A stretch of 32,674 nt of DNA from JAGMDK01 sp023128695 (lineage in GTDB: Bacteria; Planctomycetota; Phycisphaerae; UBA1845; Fen-1342), in contig DAOVQG010000015.1 in the NCBI GenBank assembly GCA_030628805.1, forward strand, positions 1 through 32,674, written 5' to 3'. A program made the translations under genes and the position numbers. Below the pieces are notes generated by a model. It had not been told where the DNA came from. It did no database searches and saw nothing but the letters and a program-made list of their open reading frames with translations. Below, in pieces: positions 8,097-14,851 of this stretch (position 1 is the first letter of the stretch; every line of letters begins with the position of its first letter).

Positions 8097-8300
8097 TCAC
8101 TGCAGCTCCAGACGCGACCCTGCGTGGTGCTGCGTTGTCTCAGTTCTCAAGAATTCACTTTCGCCAAGCTCGTCGAGAGACAGTGCTTGGATAACTTGCA
8201 TAGAATCAACTACTTCGATTTCGGGCTGGCCCGTGGCCAATCCCTGTTTCTCGTCGAGGAATCGCTTCGTGAGGTCCGTGGGCGTTCCGCCCCGGCGCTC
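8097..8300 (-). pseudogene. Possible gene remnant
   Basis: A minus-strand frame opens after a TGA at about 8301 and runs 67 codons to TGA at 8097-8099. Its composition is protein-like (TDLTKRFLDEKQGLATG, EIEVVDSMQVIQALSLDE, LGESEFLRTETTQHH). No ATG, GTG or TTG with a ribosome site begins the longer frame; the only internal ATG would give 34 aa. It may be the 3' end of a disrupted gene, or chance. Confidence 0.25.
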
Positions 8301-8400
8301 TCATGTGCGAAAAATCCTCGGGCGAGGTCCCGAAGGACGCTACGCCTGTGGCACTTTGCGTGCGTGTTTTGAGGATTGAACAGTGGTAATAGGGTTGACG

Positions 8401-8410
8401 TTATAAAGCT
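8401..8410 (-). promoter_or_regulatory. TATA-like box
   Basis: AGCTTTATAA on the minus strand, in otherwise GC-rich sequence. It resembles the archaeal-type boxes of the central block and would start a transcript near 8380 toward the 8097-8300 remnant and the 7485-7976 gene. No direct support. Confidence 0.25.
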
Positions 8411-8440
8411 ATCGCCGCCCTGGGAATGTTCGGCGTGAGC

Positions 8441-8731
8441 CTACCGTTCAGCCTGTGGCGGGGTGTCAGTAGTCCGTGGTACGACGCGCACATTGCTCAC
8501 GTTCATCGCGTCCAGGAGTTTCTGAGCACACTCGGGCGACTCGAGCACGAAACGCGTGGGGAGAGCTGCACACGGGAGCGTGCCTTTGCGAGCCCGATCG
8601 TCGGTCAAGCGAGTTACGTCCTCGTTGAACCGTAGCAGAAGCGTCCACTCGACGGCTTGGCTGATCAGAACCAGCACGAGCAACGCCGCCAGCGCCCATC
8701 TCCACATCGGTGCAAGGTCGTGACGTTTCAT
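8441..8731 (-). CDS. Small single-pass membrane protein
   Basis: A 96-aa protein, MKRHDLAPMWRWALAALLV..., with one strong membrane segment at about residues 9-26 (WRWALAALLVLVLISQAV) and positive charge before it, giving a likely N-in topology. The rest (LLRFNEDVTRLTDDRA...) would be outside. The start codon overlaps the stop of the upstream winged-helix gene (ATGA, 8728-8731) and has GGAGGTG in the right place. No family recognised. Confidence 0.65.
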   Translation of the reverse strand: MKRHDLAPMWRWALAALLVLVLISQAVEWTLLLRFNEDVTRLTDDRARKGTLPCAALPTRFVLESPECAQKLLDAMNVSNVRVVPRTTDTPPQAER

Positions 8732-9213
8732 CGCATCCCACCTCCGTCGGCGTCTCGTGGTTGGACATCGTACTCGGGACCGCAATCGTCACCGCGCCGC
8801 GTGTCCGCCAGCTGCAACAGGAATTCGTCCTTGTCCTTCGCACCGGCGTTCGGCCGTTTGACCTGCGCGATCTTGTCGGCCAGCGCCCGCAGGGCGCGTT
8901 CAAACCGTGCGGACAGCACCCAGCCCTCTCGGCATCCCCATTCGGCACTGAAGCGTGAGACGTGATCGATGAGGCCCATCCGCCGCATCTTGGCGCGGAC
9001 CCGTTCGAGCGTGCGCCGCGAGACACCGTGCTTCTCGGCCGGGATCGCCAAGTTGGGCACTATGCAGTCGTCTGCCCATTTCAGCGAGATCCAGATGACT
9101 AGGAACGCGTGCTGCTGATTCCGGTTTCCGGGAAAGAGCAGCTCGGACAGGTCAGCCAAGTCGGTCACGCGGTTGATCTTGTTGAACGATAGCTCGATTC
9201 TTGTGGATGTCAT
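8728..9213 (-). CDS. Winged-helix DNA-binding protein
   Basis: A 161-aa protein starting MTSTRIELSFNKINR. Residues about 10-90 look like a winged helix-turn-helix: DLADLSELLFPGNRN, then NLAIPAEKHGVSRRTLERV as the recognition helix region and GLIDHVSRFSAEWGCREGW as the wing. The tail is helical and charged. A local regulator is the simplest reading. No clear ribosome site precedes the ATG. The possible TTTTAA box at 9278-9283 would give a leader of about 40 nt. It is coupled to the membrane protein by ATGA overlap. Confidence 0.65.
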   Translation of the reverse strand: MTSTRIELSFNKINRVTDLADLSELLFPGNRNQQHAFLVIWISLKWADDCIVPNLAIPAEKHGVSRRTLERVRAKMRRMGLIDHVSRFSAEWGCREGWVLSARFERALRALADKIAQVKRPNAGAKDKDEFLLQLADTRRGDDCGPEYDVQPRDADGGGMR

Positions 9214-9465
9214 TTTCAAGGTGGGTTCTTGAGTGTGAATATGTCCTTGGCCACGGGACCAGGGGAAGTGGCCGATGTTAAAATCGGTGACCATCAACAC
9301 TTGCAAACGGGCCTTGCACCGAAAACCGGGCCAATCCGTAGGGATCGGGTTCAGCAAGGCACATTGGCGAGCAAACATGGCTCGGGAGAGGGTGCTTCCT
9401 GTGTGAATCGACGGGAACGGTTCGCCTGGCGAATCCCTTGTCAATTGGATGGGCCTTCGAACAGC

Positions 9466-9840
9466 TCATCGATTCCGGTCTTGCCGACGAGAGTCGATCA
9501 GATCGGCACTGTTAAGGCCGTTGTTGACGATCTCCTGTCGCAGAGCGTGGCGCTCCTGGCTAATCCGGATCGCGTGGTCGCGGAGTTGTGTGCCGAAAGT
9601 CTTCTCGATGAACAGGATGGTCTCGAAGGCGGAGACGTAGATATCATTATATATACGTCCGAACCGCCAGCGGACGCCCTGGCGCGTCGTGCCGTAGGCC
9701 TGGTGGATCTTCTCGCCGTACGTCCCCTTGAGCATCATGTAGCTAGGGCGGTCAGGTCTCAACTCGACCCACAAGTCCTTCGACTCCATCAATCTCTTCA
9801 ACGTCTCCAGGAACGTGCGGTCCTTCTGGGTTAGTTTCAT
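9466..9840 (-). CDS. Conserved-looking unknown protein of archaeal mobile-element type
   Basis: A 124-aa protein, MKLTQKDRTFLETLKRLMES..., basic and helical, with segments GTYGEKIHQAYGTTRQGVRW and YVSAFETILFIEKTFGTQLR. It looks like a family I associate with archaeal plasmids and proviruses, without assigned function. Its start lies 89 nt inside the preceding zinc-ribbon gene in another frame; only a weak GAAG precedes the ATG, so translation probably depends on the upstream gene. Confidence 0.7.
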   Translation of the reverse strand: MKLTQKDRTFLETLKRLMESKDLWVELRPDRPSYMMLKGTYGEKIHQAYGTTRQGVRWRFGRIYNDIYVSAFETILFIEKTFGTQLRDHAIRISQERHALRQEIVNNGLNSADLIDSRRQDRNR

Positions 9841-10561
9841 ATTGCTTCAACATGACGGTCTGGCCATCCTGCCAGACTTCGATGATCCCGGCGTGCGCCA
9901 GAAAGATGATCGTGATAAAACGCCATACGCGGTCGATTCTGGCGTCCTCACCCAGGGGTGGTATTTCATCCAGGCTCATCGCGAATGGCTGGATATGGGC
10001 CTGTAAGTGAGCCTGATAGCGTTTTAGGTCAAAGCCTTCGCGCGGTTGATACGTCAGGGGCAGTTGCATCCCGCCCGTAAGGCTGTTCAGGGCGTCTGCC
10101 AGCCCTGGCACGGTGCTCAAGTCCGCCGGCGGCGGAGTCAGCACTCCAGATCGGCCTTCCGCCAGCACTTGCCGGATGCGTTCACGTTGCTCGGCTCTTC
10201 TCTGCCGGTGTTCGCCCATCTTCCGCCGAAAGTAATCGGCATCGAAAACCAAGCCGTCAAACAGGAAGCGGGACGTGATCTCCGCGCCGCACGCAGAGCA
10301 CTCATATCGGCGTATCCGCAGCCGTGGCTTGGCGCCGCAGCGGGGACAAGCCTGGAACGCCAGCGTTGGGTCGACAATCCGGCTGCAGGATCGGCATCGG
10401 CAACGACCTTCGCCCAGCATCGTTACTGGGCTGTCGCAGGTCGGACAGACGTGATCGGAGAGCACGACATCGTAATAGAACGTCCGCGCACGCGCGGCGA
10501 AACGCGACACCGCCGCCACCAGGGCGAACGATGATTCGACGATACGCTTCCTGTTGATCAT
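9752..10561 (-). CDS. Double zinc-ribbon protein
   Basis: A 269-aa protein starting MINRKRIVESSF, with GGAG eight bases upstream. Two zinc ribbons are visible: CPTC...CRSC (Cys39, 42, 56, 59) and CPRC...CSAC (Cys72, 75, 88, 91). A basic helical segment follows (FRRKMGEHRQRRAEQRERIR) and then a C-terminal domain with IDRVWRFITIIFLAHAGIIE. Adjacent ribbons of this kind are common in archaeal nucleic-acid-binding proteins. It sits 25 nt downstream of a small zinc-ribbon gene and overlaps the 9466-9840 gene by 89 nt, making a three-gene operon. Confidence 0.75.
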   Translation of the reverse strand: MINRKRIVESSFALVAAVSRFAARARTFYYDVVLSDHVCPTCDSPVTMLGEGRCRCRSCSRIVDPTLAFQACPRCGAKPRLRIRRYECSACGAEITSRFLFDGLVFDADYFRRKMGEHRQRRAEQRERIRQVLAEGRSGVLTPPPADLSTVPGLADALNSLTGGMQLPLTYQPREGFDLKRYQAHLQAHIQPFAMSLDEIPPLGEDARIDRVWRFITIIFLAHAGIIEVWQDGQTVMLKQYETNPEGPHVPGDVEEIDGVEGLVGRVET

Positions 10562-10586
10562 TCGACTTCTCCGTCCCGGACAAGCC

Positions 10587-10757
10587 TCACGCTGGTGCGA
10601 TGGCTCGCCTTGCCTGGTGCCGCGGCGTGAACTTTCGGCCGCAGTCTTTGCATACGCGGATGCGACGGTTCCCCCAACGTTTCGTTCTTCGCACCCCCTT
10701 GCCTATGGACCGGGACGATCCGCAGTGGATGCAGACCGGGGGCCTTCCTCTGCTCAT
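10587..10757 (-). CDS. Small basic zinc-ribbon protein
   Basis: A 56-aa protein, MSRGRPPVCIHCGSSRS..., with four zinc ligands (Cys9, 12, 36, 39) and a basic middle and tail. The GAGGTG ribosome site is six bases before this ATG, but only two bases before the alternative ATG at 10763, so the inner start is preferred. The fold resembles the zinc ribbon at the N-terminus of IS1/InsA-type proteins and small archaeal transcription-factor-like proteins; no transposase follows, so it is probably a standalone DNA-binding protein. First gene of the operon leading away from the origin. Confidence 0.7.
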   Translation of the reverse strand: MSRGRPPVCIHCGSSRSIGKGVRRTKRWGNRRIRVCKDCGRKFTPRHQARRAIAPA

Positions 10758-10792
10758 ATACATCACCTCAAGGGACCTGTGCGGGACCCACG

Positions 10793-10800
10793 TATATAAA
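10793..10800 (-). promoter_or_regulatory. Archaeal-type TATA box (TTTATATA)
   Basis: TTTATATA on the minus strand is centred 40 nt before the ATG at 10757. With an archaeal spacing of about 26 nt, transcription would start near 10770, leaving a ~13-nt leader that just contains the ribosome site. No -35 hexamer is visible upstream. Confidence 0.55.
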
Positions 10801-10888
10801 CCTTGTTGACCACGGGGCAGTAGCGGCGGGCAGCAATCAGCGCCGGCTCCACGCAGCCGCTGTGGCATCCTGCTCAGTGAGAGTAAAA

Positions 10889-10907
10889 TGCGAGTGGAAA
10901 CGGGTGT
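10889..10907 (+). promoter_or_regulatory. ORB-like box 1
   Basis: TGCGAGTGGAAACGGGTGT, the copy closest to the archaeal ORB with the trailing G-rich element. It faces the AT-rich stretch. Confidence 0.6.
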
Positions 10908-10965
10908 AGTAGTAAGTAGTATTGTCCTAATCTTTGTTTTCAATATAGAAAGCTAATACGTCCCG
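10908..10965. other. AT-rich candidate unwinding element
   Basis: The segment around AAGTAGTATTGTCC and CTTTGTTTTCAATATAG is far more AT-rich than its surroundings and lies between two convergent ORB-like boxes. Confidence 0.5.
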
Positions 10966-11031
10966 TTCTCGGTCGTAGTCACTTGAGCGTGGCGACACAA
11001 CGCGTACCTCCCCCCCGGTCCGGCCGGGGAG

Positions 11032-11045
11032 TTCCACTCGCACGT
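11032..11045 (-). promoter_or_regulatory. ORB-like box 2 (inverted)
   Basis: ACGTGCGAGTGGAA on the minus strand, facing box 1 across the AT-rich stretch and about 25 bp upstream of the orc1/cdc6 TATA box. Confidence 0.6.
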
Positions 11046-11068
11046 TACTCCCACTGAAAACCAAAAGA

Positions 11069-11076
11069 TATAAATA
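11069..11076 (+). promoter_or_regulatory. Archaeal-type promoter of orc1/cdc6 (BRE + TATAAATA)
   Basis: TATAAATA is preceded by the purine-rich CCAAAAGA, which fits a TFB-recognition element. Transcription would start near 11099, and the 23-nt leader would contain the third ORB-like box. No -35 hexamer is seen. Confidence 0.6.
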
Positions 11077-11107
11077 GTGCTGCAACTGCGGGGAAGACTA
11101 ACTGCGT

Positions 11108-11120
11108 TGCGAGTGGAACC
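11108..11120 (+). promoter_or_regulatory. ORB-like box 3 in the orc1/cdc6 leader
   Basis: TGCGAGTGGAACC lies between the predicted transcription start and the ATG at 11122. Binding of the initiator here would be well placed for autorepression. Confidence 0.5.
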
Positions 11121-11121
11121 C

Positions 11122-12360
11122 ATGAACGTCAAAGCCAAGATCGAGGAGGAGGTGCAACAGATACTGAACCGACCGCTGATCCTCAACCGCCGATTCCTCG
11201 ATGACGAGCAACTCATTCGCGCCGAGCAGGTGGCCGTCTTGGAGGAAATCTTCAACGCCAACGTCCGCGATCGCGAGATACGCGAGATCAGCGCGCATTT
11301 CGCACCGATCCTGCGAGGCGACCATCCGGTACATCTGGCCCTGTGGGGCAAGACCGGCACGGGCAAGACGCTCACCACGATCTACTTCTTGAACCTCCTG
11401 GCCGAGATGTGCTGCGAGCGCAACGTCCCCATTCGCCACGTACAACTCAACCTCTCCACACCCCAGCCCTGTTTCCGGGCTCTGAACGATTTGGCCTGCC
11501 TGCTCAATGCCTGCAAGCGCTACCGAAAAGGCATCTCGTTGGAAGAGCTCATGGGGCGGATCGAAGGTGCGCTAGCAGGCTATCACGGCTATCTGATCCT
11601 CTTCATCGACGAGGTCGACAATGTGCGACGCGATCACGATACTTTCCTGGCATTCCTGATCCGCCGGCTGCCGCAGCGCATTCCCGCCAAGCTCATTCTG
11701 ATCTTCGCCTCAAACCGCCTGAACTGGATGGAGCACCTGGATCCGCGAGTTCAGTCGTTCCTCAAGGTGTACGAGCTGATCTTCGACCCGTACGATGCTG
11801 TCGACCTGCAACGCATCCTGAACATCCGAGTCGAAAAAGCGCTGCGTTCCGGCGCGGCAAGGCCAGGCGTCATCGAGAAGATTGCGGCTCTGTCCAGTCG
11901 TGACCATGGTGACGCGCGAAAAGCCGTGGCGCTACTGGCCAGCAGCGCATCTTTGGCCGAGAAGGCCGGCTCCGCCATCACGCTACAAACGGTCGACCAG
12001 GCGTCGGAGCGAATCGAGCAGGACAAGTACACGACGATGATCCGCACAGCGCCCCGTCAGCTGCAGGCCGCCCTCGCAGCGGCTATCAACGCGTTCCGTG
12101 CGAAGACGGGGGCAACCGCCAGCACCGGCGAGGTTTACGAGGCCTACCAGCGCTTCTGCCGGCGCGCAGGCCTGCGCCCGCTGGCCGGCCGGGCCTTTGG
12201 CGACCTGCTGGCCGAACTCGATATGTACGCGTTCCTTCATGCTCGTGTGCAGTCCCGCGGCCGCTACGGTCGAACCCGCGAGATCCAACTCGATCTCCCA
12301 GAGCAGTTGATCTCCAAGATCTACGACACCATTCTGCTCAGCCTTGACGTGGCGAAGTAA
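11122..12360 (+). CDS. cdc6: Orc1/Cdc6-family replication initiator
   Basis: A 412-aa protein of normal archaeal Orc1/Cdc6 length. AAA+ motifs in order: Walker A GKTGTGKT (76-83), Walker B LILFIDEVD (158-166), sensor 1 FASN (195-198), LDPRVQSFLK (207-216) with the conserved arginine, and sensor 2 GDARKAV (263-269). The C-terminal winged helix spans about 310-412 and holds the typical TGEVYEAYQRFC and RGRYGRTREI. ATG at 11122 is chosen; an in-frame GTG at 11113 is possible. All key residues are present, so it should bind ORB DNA and load the helicase. It lies beside an ORB-containing region. The family is archaeal/eukaryotic; its presence between bacterial-type flanks is the central oddity of the window. 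Confidence 0.92.
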   Translation: MNVKAKIEEEVQQILNRPLILNRRFLDDEQLIRAEQVAVLEEIFNANVRDREIREISAHFAPILRGDHPVHLALWGKTGTGKTLTTIYFLNLLAEMCCERNVPIRHVQLNLSTPQPCFRALNDLACLLNACKRYRKGISLEELMGRIEGALAGYHGYLILFIDEVDNVRRDHDTFLAFLIRRLPQRIPAKLILIFASNRLNWMEHLDPRVQSFLKVYELIFDPYDAVDLQRILNIRVEKALRSGAARPGVIEKIAALSSRDHGDARKAVALLASSASLAEKAGSAITLQTVDQASERIEQDKYTTMIRTAPRQLQAALAAAINAFRAKTGATASTGEVYEAYQRFCRRAGLRPLAGRAFGDLLAELDMYAFLHARVQSRGRYGRTREIQLDLPEQLISKIYDTILLSLDVAK

Positions 12361-12377
12361 GCCGCAACCGACGCCAT

Positions 12378-12494
12378 TCAGCCCAAGCAGAAATAGACGC
12401 CGCACAGATCGTAGCGGTCCGCACACTCCTGACAGATGTCGCCAGCGTACTGATTTGGCAACACCATCTCTCCACAAATCGGACATGCCTTCAT
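12378..12494 (-). CDS. 38-aa zinc-binding microprotein
   Basis: MKACPICGEMVLPNQYAGDI... has a CPIC...CQEC pair (Cys4, 7, 21, 24) plus Cys31 and Cys36, and a very strong ribosome site (GGAGGAGG) upstream. It is convergent with orc1/cdc6 and could share the bidirectional TATA box at 12568-12575. A zinc-ribbon protein binding nucleic acid or protein is likely; exact role unknown. Confidence 0.6.
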   Translation of the reverse strand: MKACPICGEMVLPNQYAGDICQECADRYDLCGVYFCLG

Positions 12495-12567
12495 CTCTTC
12501 CACCTCCTCCGGCCGGCAAGGCCAGCCTTCAAAGCGGAGTGCTGGCCTTGTCCGGAGAACAGTAAGA

Positions 12568-12575
12568 TATAAATA
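12568..12575 (+). promoter_or_regulatory. Archaeal-type TATA box of a leaderless gene
   Basis: TATAAATA is centred about 27 nt before the ATG at 12599, preceded by CAGTAAGA as possible BRE. At archaeal spacing transcription starts at the ATG itself, and indeed no ribosome site precedes it (CACCTCAAGCCTTCCCC). A bacterial reading would need TTGTCC at 14 bp as the -35, which is a poor fit. Confidence 0.6.
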
Positions 12576-12598
12576 CCGGTACACCTCAAGCCTTCCCC

Positions 12599-13675
12599 AT
12601 GTCCTACAAGAATCCTCTGGAATACCTCGCTTTCGGCGATTGGCTCGACACCTTCGTGCCCGATTTCGTCCTCGCCTTCGCGTTCTTCACAGCCTTGATC
12701 TACACGGTGCTCGGACGGCGTCTGGGCATGCAACGTCCGGCAATCGCCGTATCGGCAGCGCTGGGGGCGGCGCTTTCCGCCGGCCTGGTGTGGTGGGAGC
12801 AAGACAACGGCTTGTCGATCCGGAACCTCGGTCCCATCGCTGTCGGCTTCGCGATCATTCTCTTAGCCGGGGTGATCTATCAATCCCTTCGGCGAGTCGG
12901 TGGCAACTGGGCAGGGGCCGGTATCGCTATCGGCGCCTGTATTCTGGTCGGCTGGACGCTCGGCATCGACTGGCCTGGCGCTCCAGAGATCATGCAAACC
13001 GTCGCTGGCGCCATGCTCACCGTGGGTATCCTCGCGTTTCTGCTGCATCGCAAGGGCGCCTTCGGTCAGCTTCCCCGCGTCTCACAGGAGCTTGCCGACA
13101 CTCGCCACGACATGAGCGATCTGTACGAGGACCGCCGCGTCAGTAACCGGCTGGGTAATGCGTTTCGCAGCGTGCAGGACAAGGCGACTTCCCTCTTTGA
13201 CCACCCGGAAGGCGCGGACGACGTTATGCTCCAACTCAAACGCATGCTGCCGGCGGAGGGATGGCTGACCGAACGCATGGCGAGGCTCAGAGCCAAGGCC
13301 CATCTCATGCGCAAAGGGCACATCGCCCGGATCGAAGGGTTGCGTATGGAGTTCGGCCAACTACCGCCAAAGGCCAAGGAGAAGGCCGCCACGGAGATCG
13401 CGGCCCGATACAAGGAACTCAAAATCGATGTACGGATTGAACGCCTCGACAAGGCGGTTGCAGAGAACGAACGACGGATCCGCCAGCTGACGCAGCGCGC
13501 CCAAGGCCACGTCCAGGCTCATGAGCATCAGGAGCTGGTCCAGGTCTTGGACGCCGCATCCAAACTGCAGGCCCACAATGCCAGACTTCTCAAGATCATC
13601 GAACGCACAGAAGCCAAACTCAGCCGTATCGCAAAGACGCTGGCCAAGCAGGCGCCGGTGGAGGCGCCCCAATGA
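12599..13675 (+). CDS. Five-pass membrane protein with cytoplasmic coiled coil
   Basis: A 358-aa protein with five hydrophobic segments at about residues 20-40, 46-65, 77-96, 105-123 and 132-150, followed by a ~200-residue soluble, highly charged region. Residues 260-350 show long coiled-coil-like helices (KAKEKAATEIAARYKELK, LDKAVAENERRIRQLTQ). No enzyme motif is seen. It may anchor a complex at the membrane, such as a replicon-partitioning or DNA-transfer machine. It heads a plus-strand operon; its stop overlaps the next start (ATGA, 13672-13675). Confidence 0.7.
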   Translation: MSYKNPLEYLAFGDWLDTFVPDFVLAFAFFTALIYTVLGRRLGMQRPAIAVSAALGAALSAGLVWWEQDNGLSIRNLGPIAVGFAIILLAGVIYQSLRRVGGNWAGAGIAIGACILVGWTLGIDWPGAPEIMQTVAGAMLTVGILAFLLHRKGAFGQLPRVSQELADTRHDMSDLYEDRRVSNRLGNAFRSVQDKATSLFDHPEGADDVMLQLKRMLPAEGWLTERMARLRAKAHLMRKGHIARIEGLRMEFGQLPPKAKEKAATEIAARYKELKIDVRIERLDKAVAENERRIRQLTQRAQGHVQAHEHQELVQVLDAASKLQAHNARLLKIIERTEAKLSRIAKTLAKQAPVEAPQ

Positions 13676-14064
13676 GGTCCGACACGCTCGCTCACGACAC
13701 CCGGCGGATGGGACACGCTTCTGCCGCCGAATACGACGCGTACGCTCGTGCCGAACACATGCTGCGCTGCTACGGCGCCGGATACGTCTGTCAGCATCCG
13801 GAAGTTCTCTTCGGACGCTTGCCGGCGATCGACTCCGATCACCAAGTCGCCCCGATGCATGGCCACGCGCCGCACGATCCCACGAGCTTCTACACACGTC
13901 TTGGTCGGCACGATGCTGATGACGACGATCTGTTGATGCGTATCATCAGAGCGTATCAGATACTGGACGAGATCTATGCGCCATGTCGGACGTCAACGCG
14001 CGCGGAGAAACCGTCGCACGAGACCGACACGAGCACATCCACGAGTATCGGTGATCGATGGTGA
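13672..14064 (+). CDS. Unknown histidine- and aspartate-rich protein
   Basis: A 130-aa protein, MRSDTLAHDTRRMGHASAAE..., coupled to the membrane protein by ATGA overlap. It has SAAEYDAYARAEHML and HDADDDDLLMRIIRAYQIL as helical stretches and a polar tail rich in threonine and serine. The many H/D residues could bind metal, but no known motif is seen. It overlaps the exonuclease start by seven bases. Confidence 0.55.
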   Translation: MRSDTLAHDTRRMGHASAAEYDAYARAEHMLRCYGAGYVCQHPEVLFGRLPAIDSDHQVAPMHGHAPHDPTSFYTRLGRHDADDDDLLMRIIRAYQILDEIYAPCRTSTRAEKPSHETDTSTSTSIGDRW

Positions 14065-14813
14065 ACACCGTCAGTCACGTGTGTGCAGCGCGATCAAACG
14101 CGCCCAGCGCAGGTGTGTTCATGTCCGTGAGGAATGGAAGAATACTCGATGGCGGGGACACGCGTAGCGACTCCGGAGTGCTGTTGCTAAAACGCGTTCG
14201 CTGCCCAGCTTTGCATGCAAGAGATCCGCGCTCATACTTGGTCTTCGATTTCGAGACGACCGGGCTCAATCCCGGTACTGACCGTATAATCCAGGTAGGT
14301 TTGTGCGTCGTCTCAGACGGCATGGTGGCCGATCGATTTGACTGGCTGGTCAATCAAAATGTCGAAGTACCCAGAGACGCTACACGGATCCATGGCATCT
14401 CCACCGACCATATCAGAACTCGTGGAATAGCGCCGCACGACAGCGTCGTGCGCATTCTCGAAGCGATGAAACGCGCGCCCACTTGCATCGGGCACAACAT
14501 CCACAGGTTCGACGTCCCGTTTCTTCTGGCGGAGAGCCGTCGCCTTGGCGTTGAAGCGCCGGATTGCGGACATTTCATCGACACAGCGGCCATCTTCAAG
14601 GGCCGGAAGTTGGGAATGTCAGAGGATCCCGCCGAGAGCCCCAAGGCCTACGCCGACCGAGTCTTGTCCGTACGCGCTCCCGGCCTCAAGTACTCGATTC
14701 CGACATGTCTCGCTGAGCTGGGCATCGAGGCCGGCACGGCGCGGCTTCACGACGCAAGCCACGATGCGTACCTGACCCATCTGATATTCCAGTCTCTACG
14801 AAGAACCACCTGA
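14058..14813 (+). CDS. DEDDh-type 3'-5' exonuclease (DnaQ-like)
   Basis: Up to 251 aa; an inner ATG at 14121 with AGGTG upstream may be the true start (230 aa). The DEDDh motifs are complete: Exo I DFETTG (Asp64, Glu66), Exo II HNIHRFDVPF (Asp152) and Exo III HDASHDA (His231, Asp236). The family hydrolyses DNA or RNA from the 3' end as proofreading subunit, RNase T/oligoribonuclease or standalone nuclease. It is last in the operon with the membrane coiled-coil protein, near the origin, so a role in DNA repair or replication of the element is reasonable. Confidence 0.85.
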   Translation: MVNTVSHVCAARSNAPSAGVFMSVRNGRILDGGDTRSDSGVLLLKRVRCPALHARDPRSYLVFDFETTGLNPGTDRIIQVGLCVVSDGMVADRFDWLVNQNVEVPRDATRIHGISTDHIRTRGIAPHDSVVRILEAMKRAPTCIGHNIHRFDVPFLLAESRRLGVEAPDCGHFIDTAAIFKGRKLGMSEDPAESPKAYADRVLSVRAPGLKYSIPTCLAELGIEAGTARLHDASHDAYLTHLIFQSLRRTT

Positions 14814-14851
14814 TCAGCCGCCAATCGCTGCACACACGCTGGCGCCGATTC

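Larger units (their letters stand above)
7977..8440. other. Gap between left and central blocks
   Basis: Besides a possible gene remnant (8097-8300), this 464-bp stretch holds a palindromic ACACGTGT near 8024 and an AT-rich TTATAAAGC at 8401-8409. It lies between the genes with bacterial-looking leaders and the block with archaeal-type boxes and may include a junction. Confidence 0.4.
10802..11121. other. Probable archaeal-type replication origin
   Basis: This divergent intergenic region next to the Orc1/Cdc6 gene holds three exact copies of TGCGAGTGGAA: plus strand at 10889 and 11108, minus strand at 11032-11042. The first two point toward each other across a strongly AT-rich stretch (about 10908-10965) in a GC-rich background. 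This matches known archaeal origins: inverted origin recognition boxes flanking a DNA-unwinding element beside the initiator gene. The box extends in copy 1 to AGTGGAAACGGG, close to the archaeal mini-ORB (TCCAGTGGAAAC type). Confidence 0.7.

Noticed and set aside
9646..9660. TATATATA-like promoter
   Set aside because: These bases encode RIYNDIYVS of the 9466-9840 protein, and no gene start lies at a suitable distance.
10587..10757. Insertion sequence of IS1 type, from the InsA-like zinc ribbon
   Set aside because: No transposase catalytic gene, terminal inverted repeats or target duplication are seen around it.
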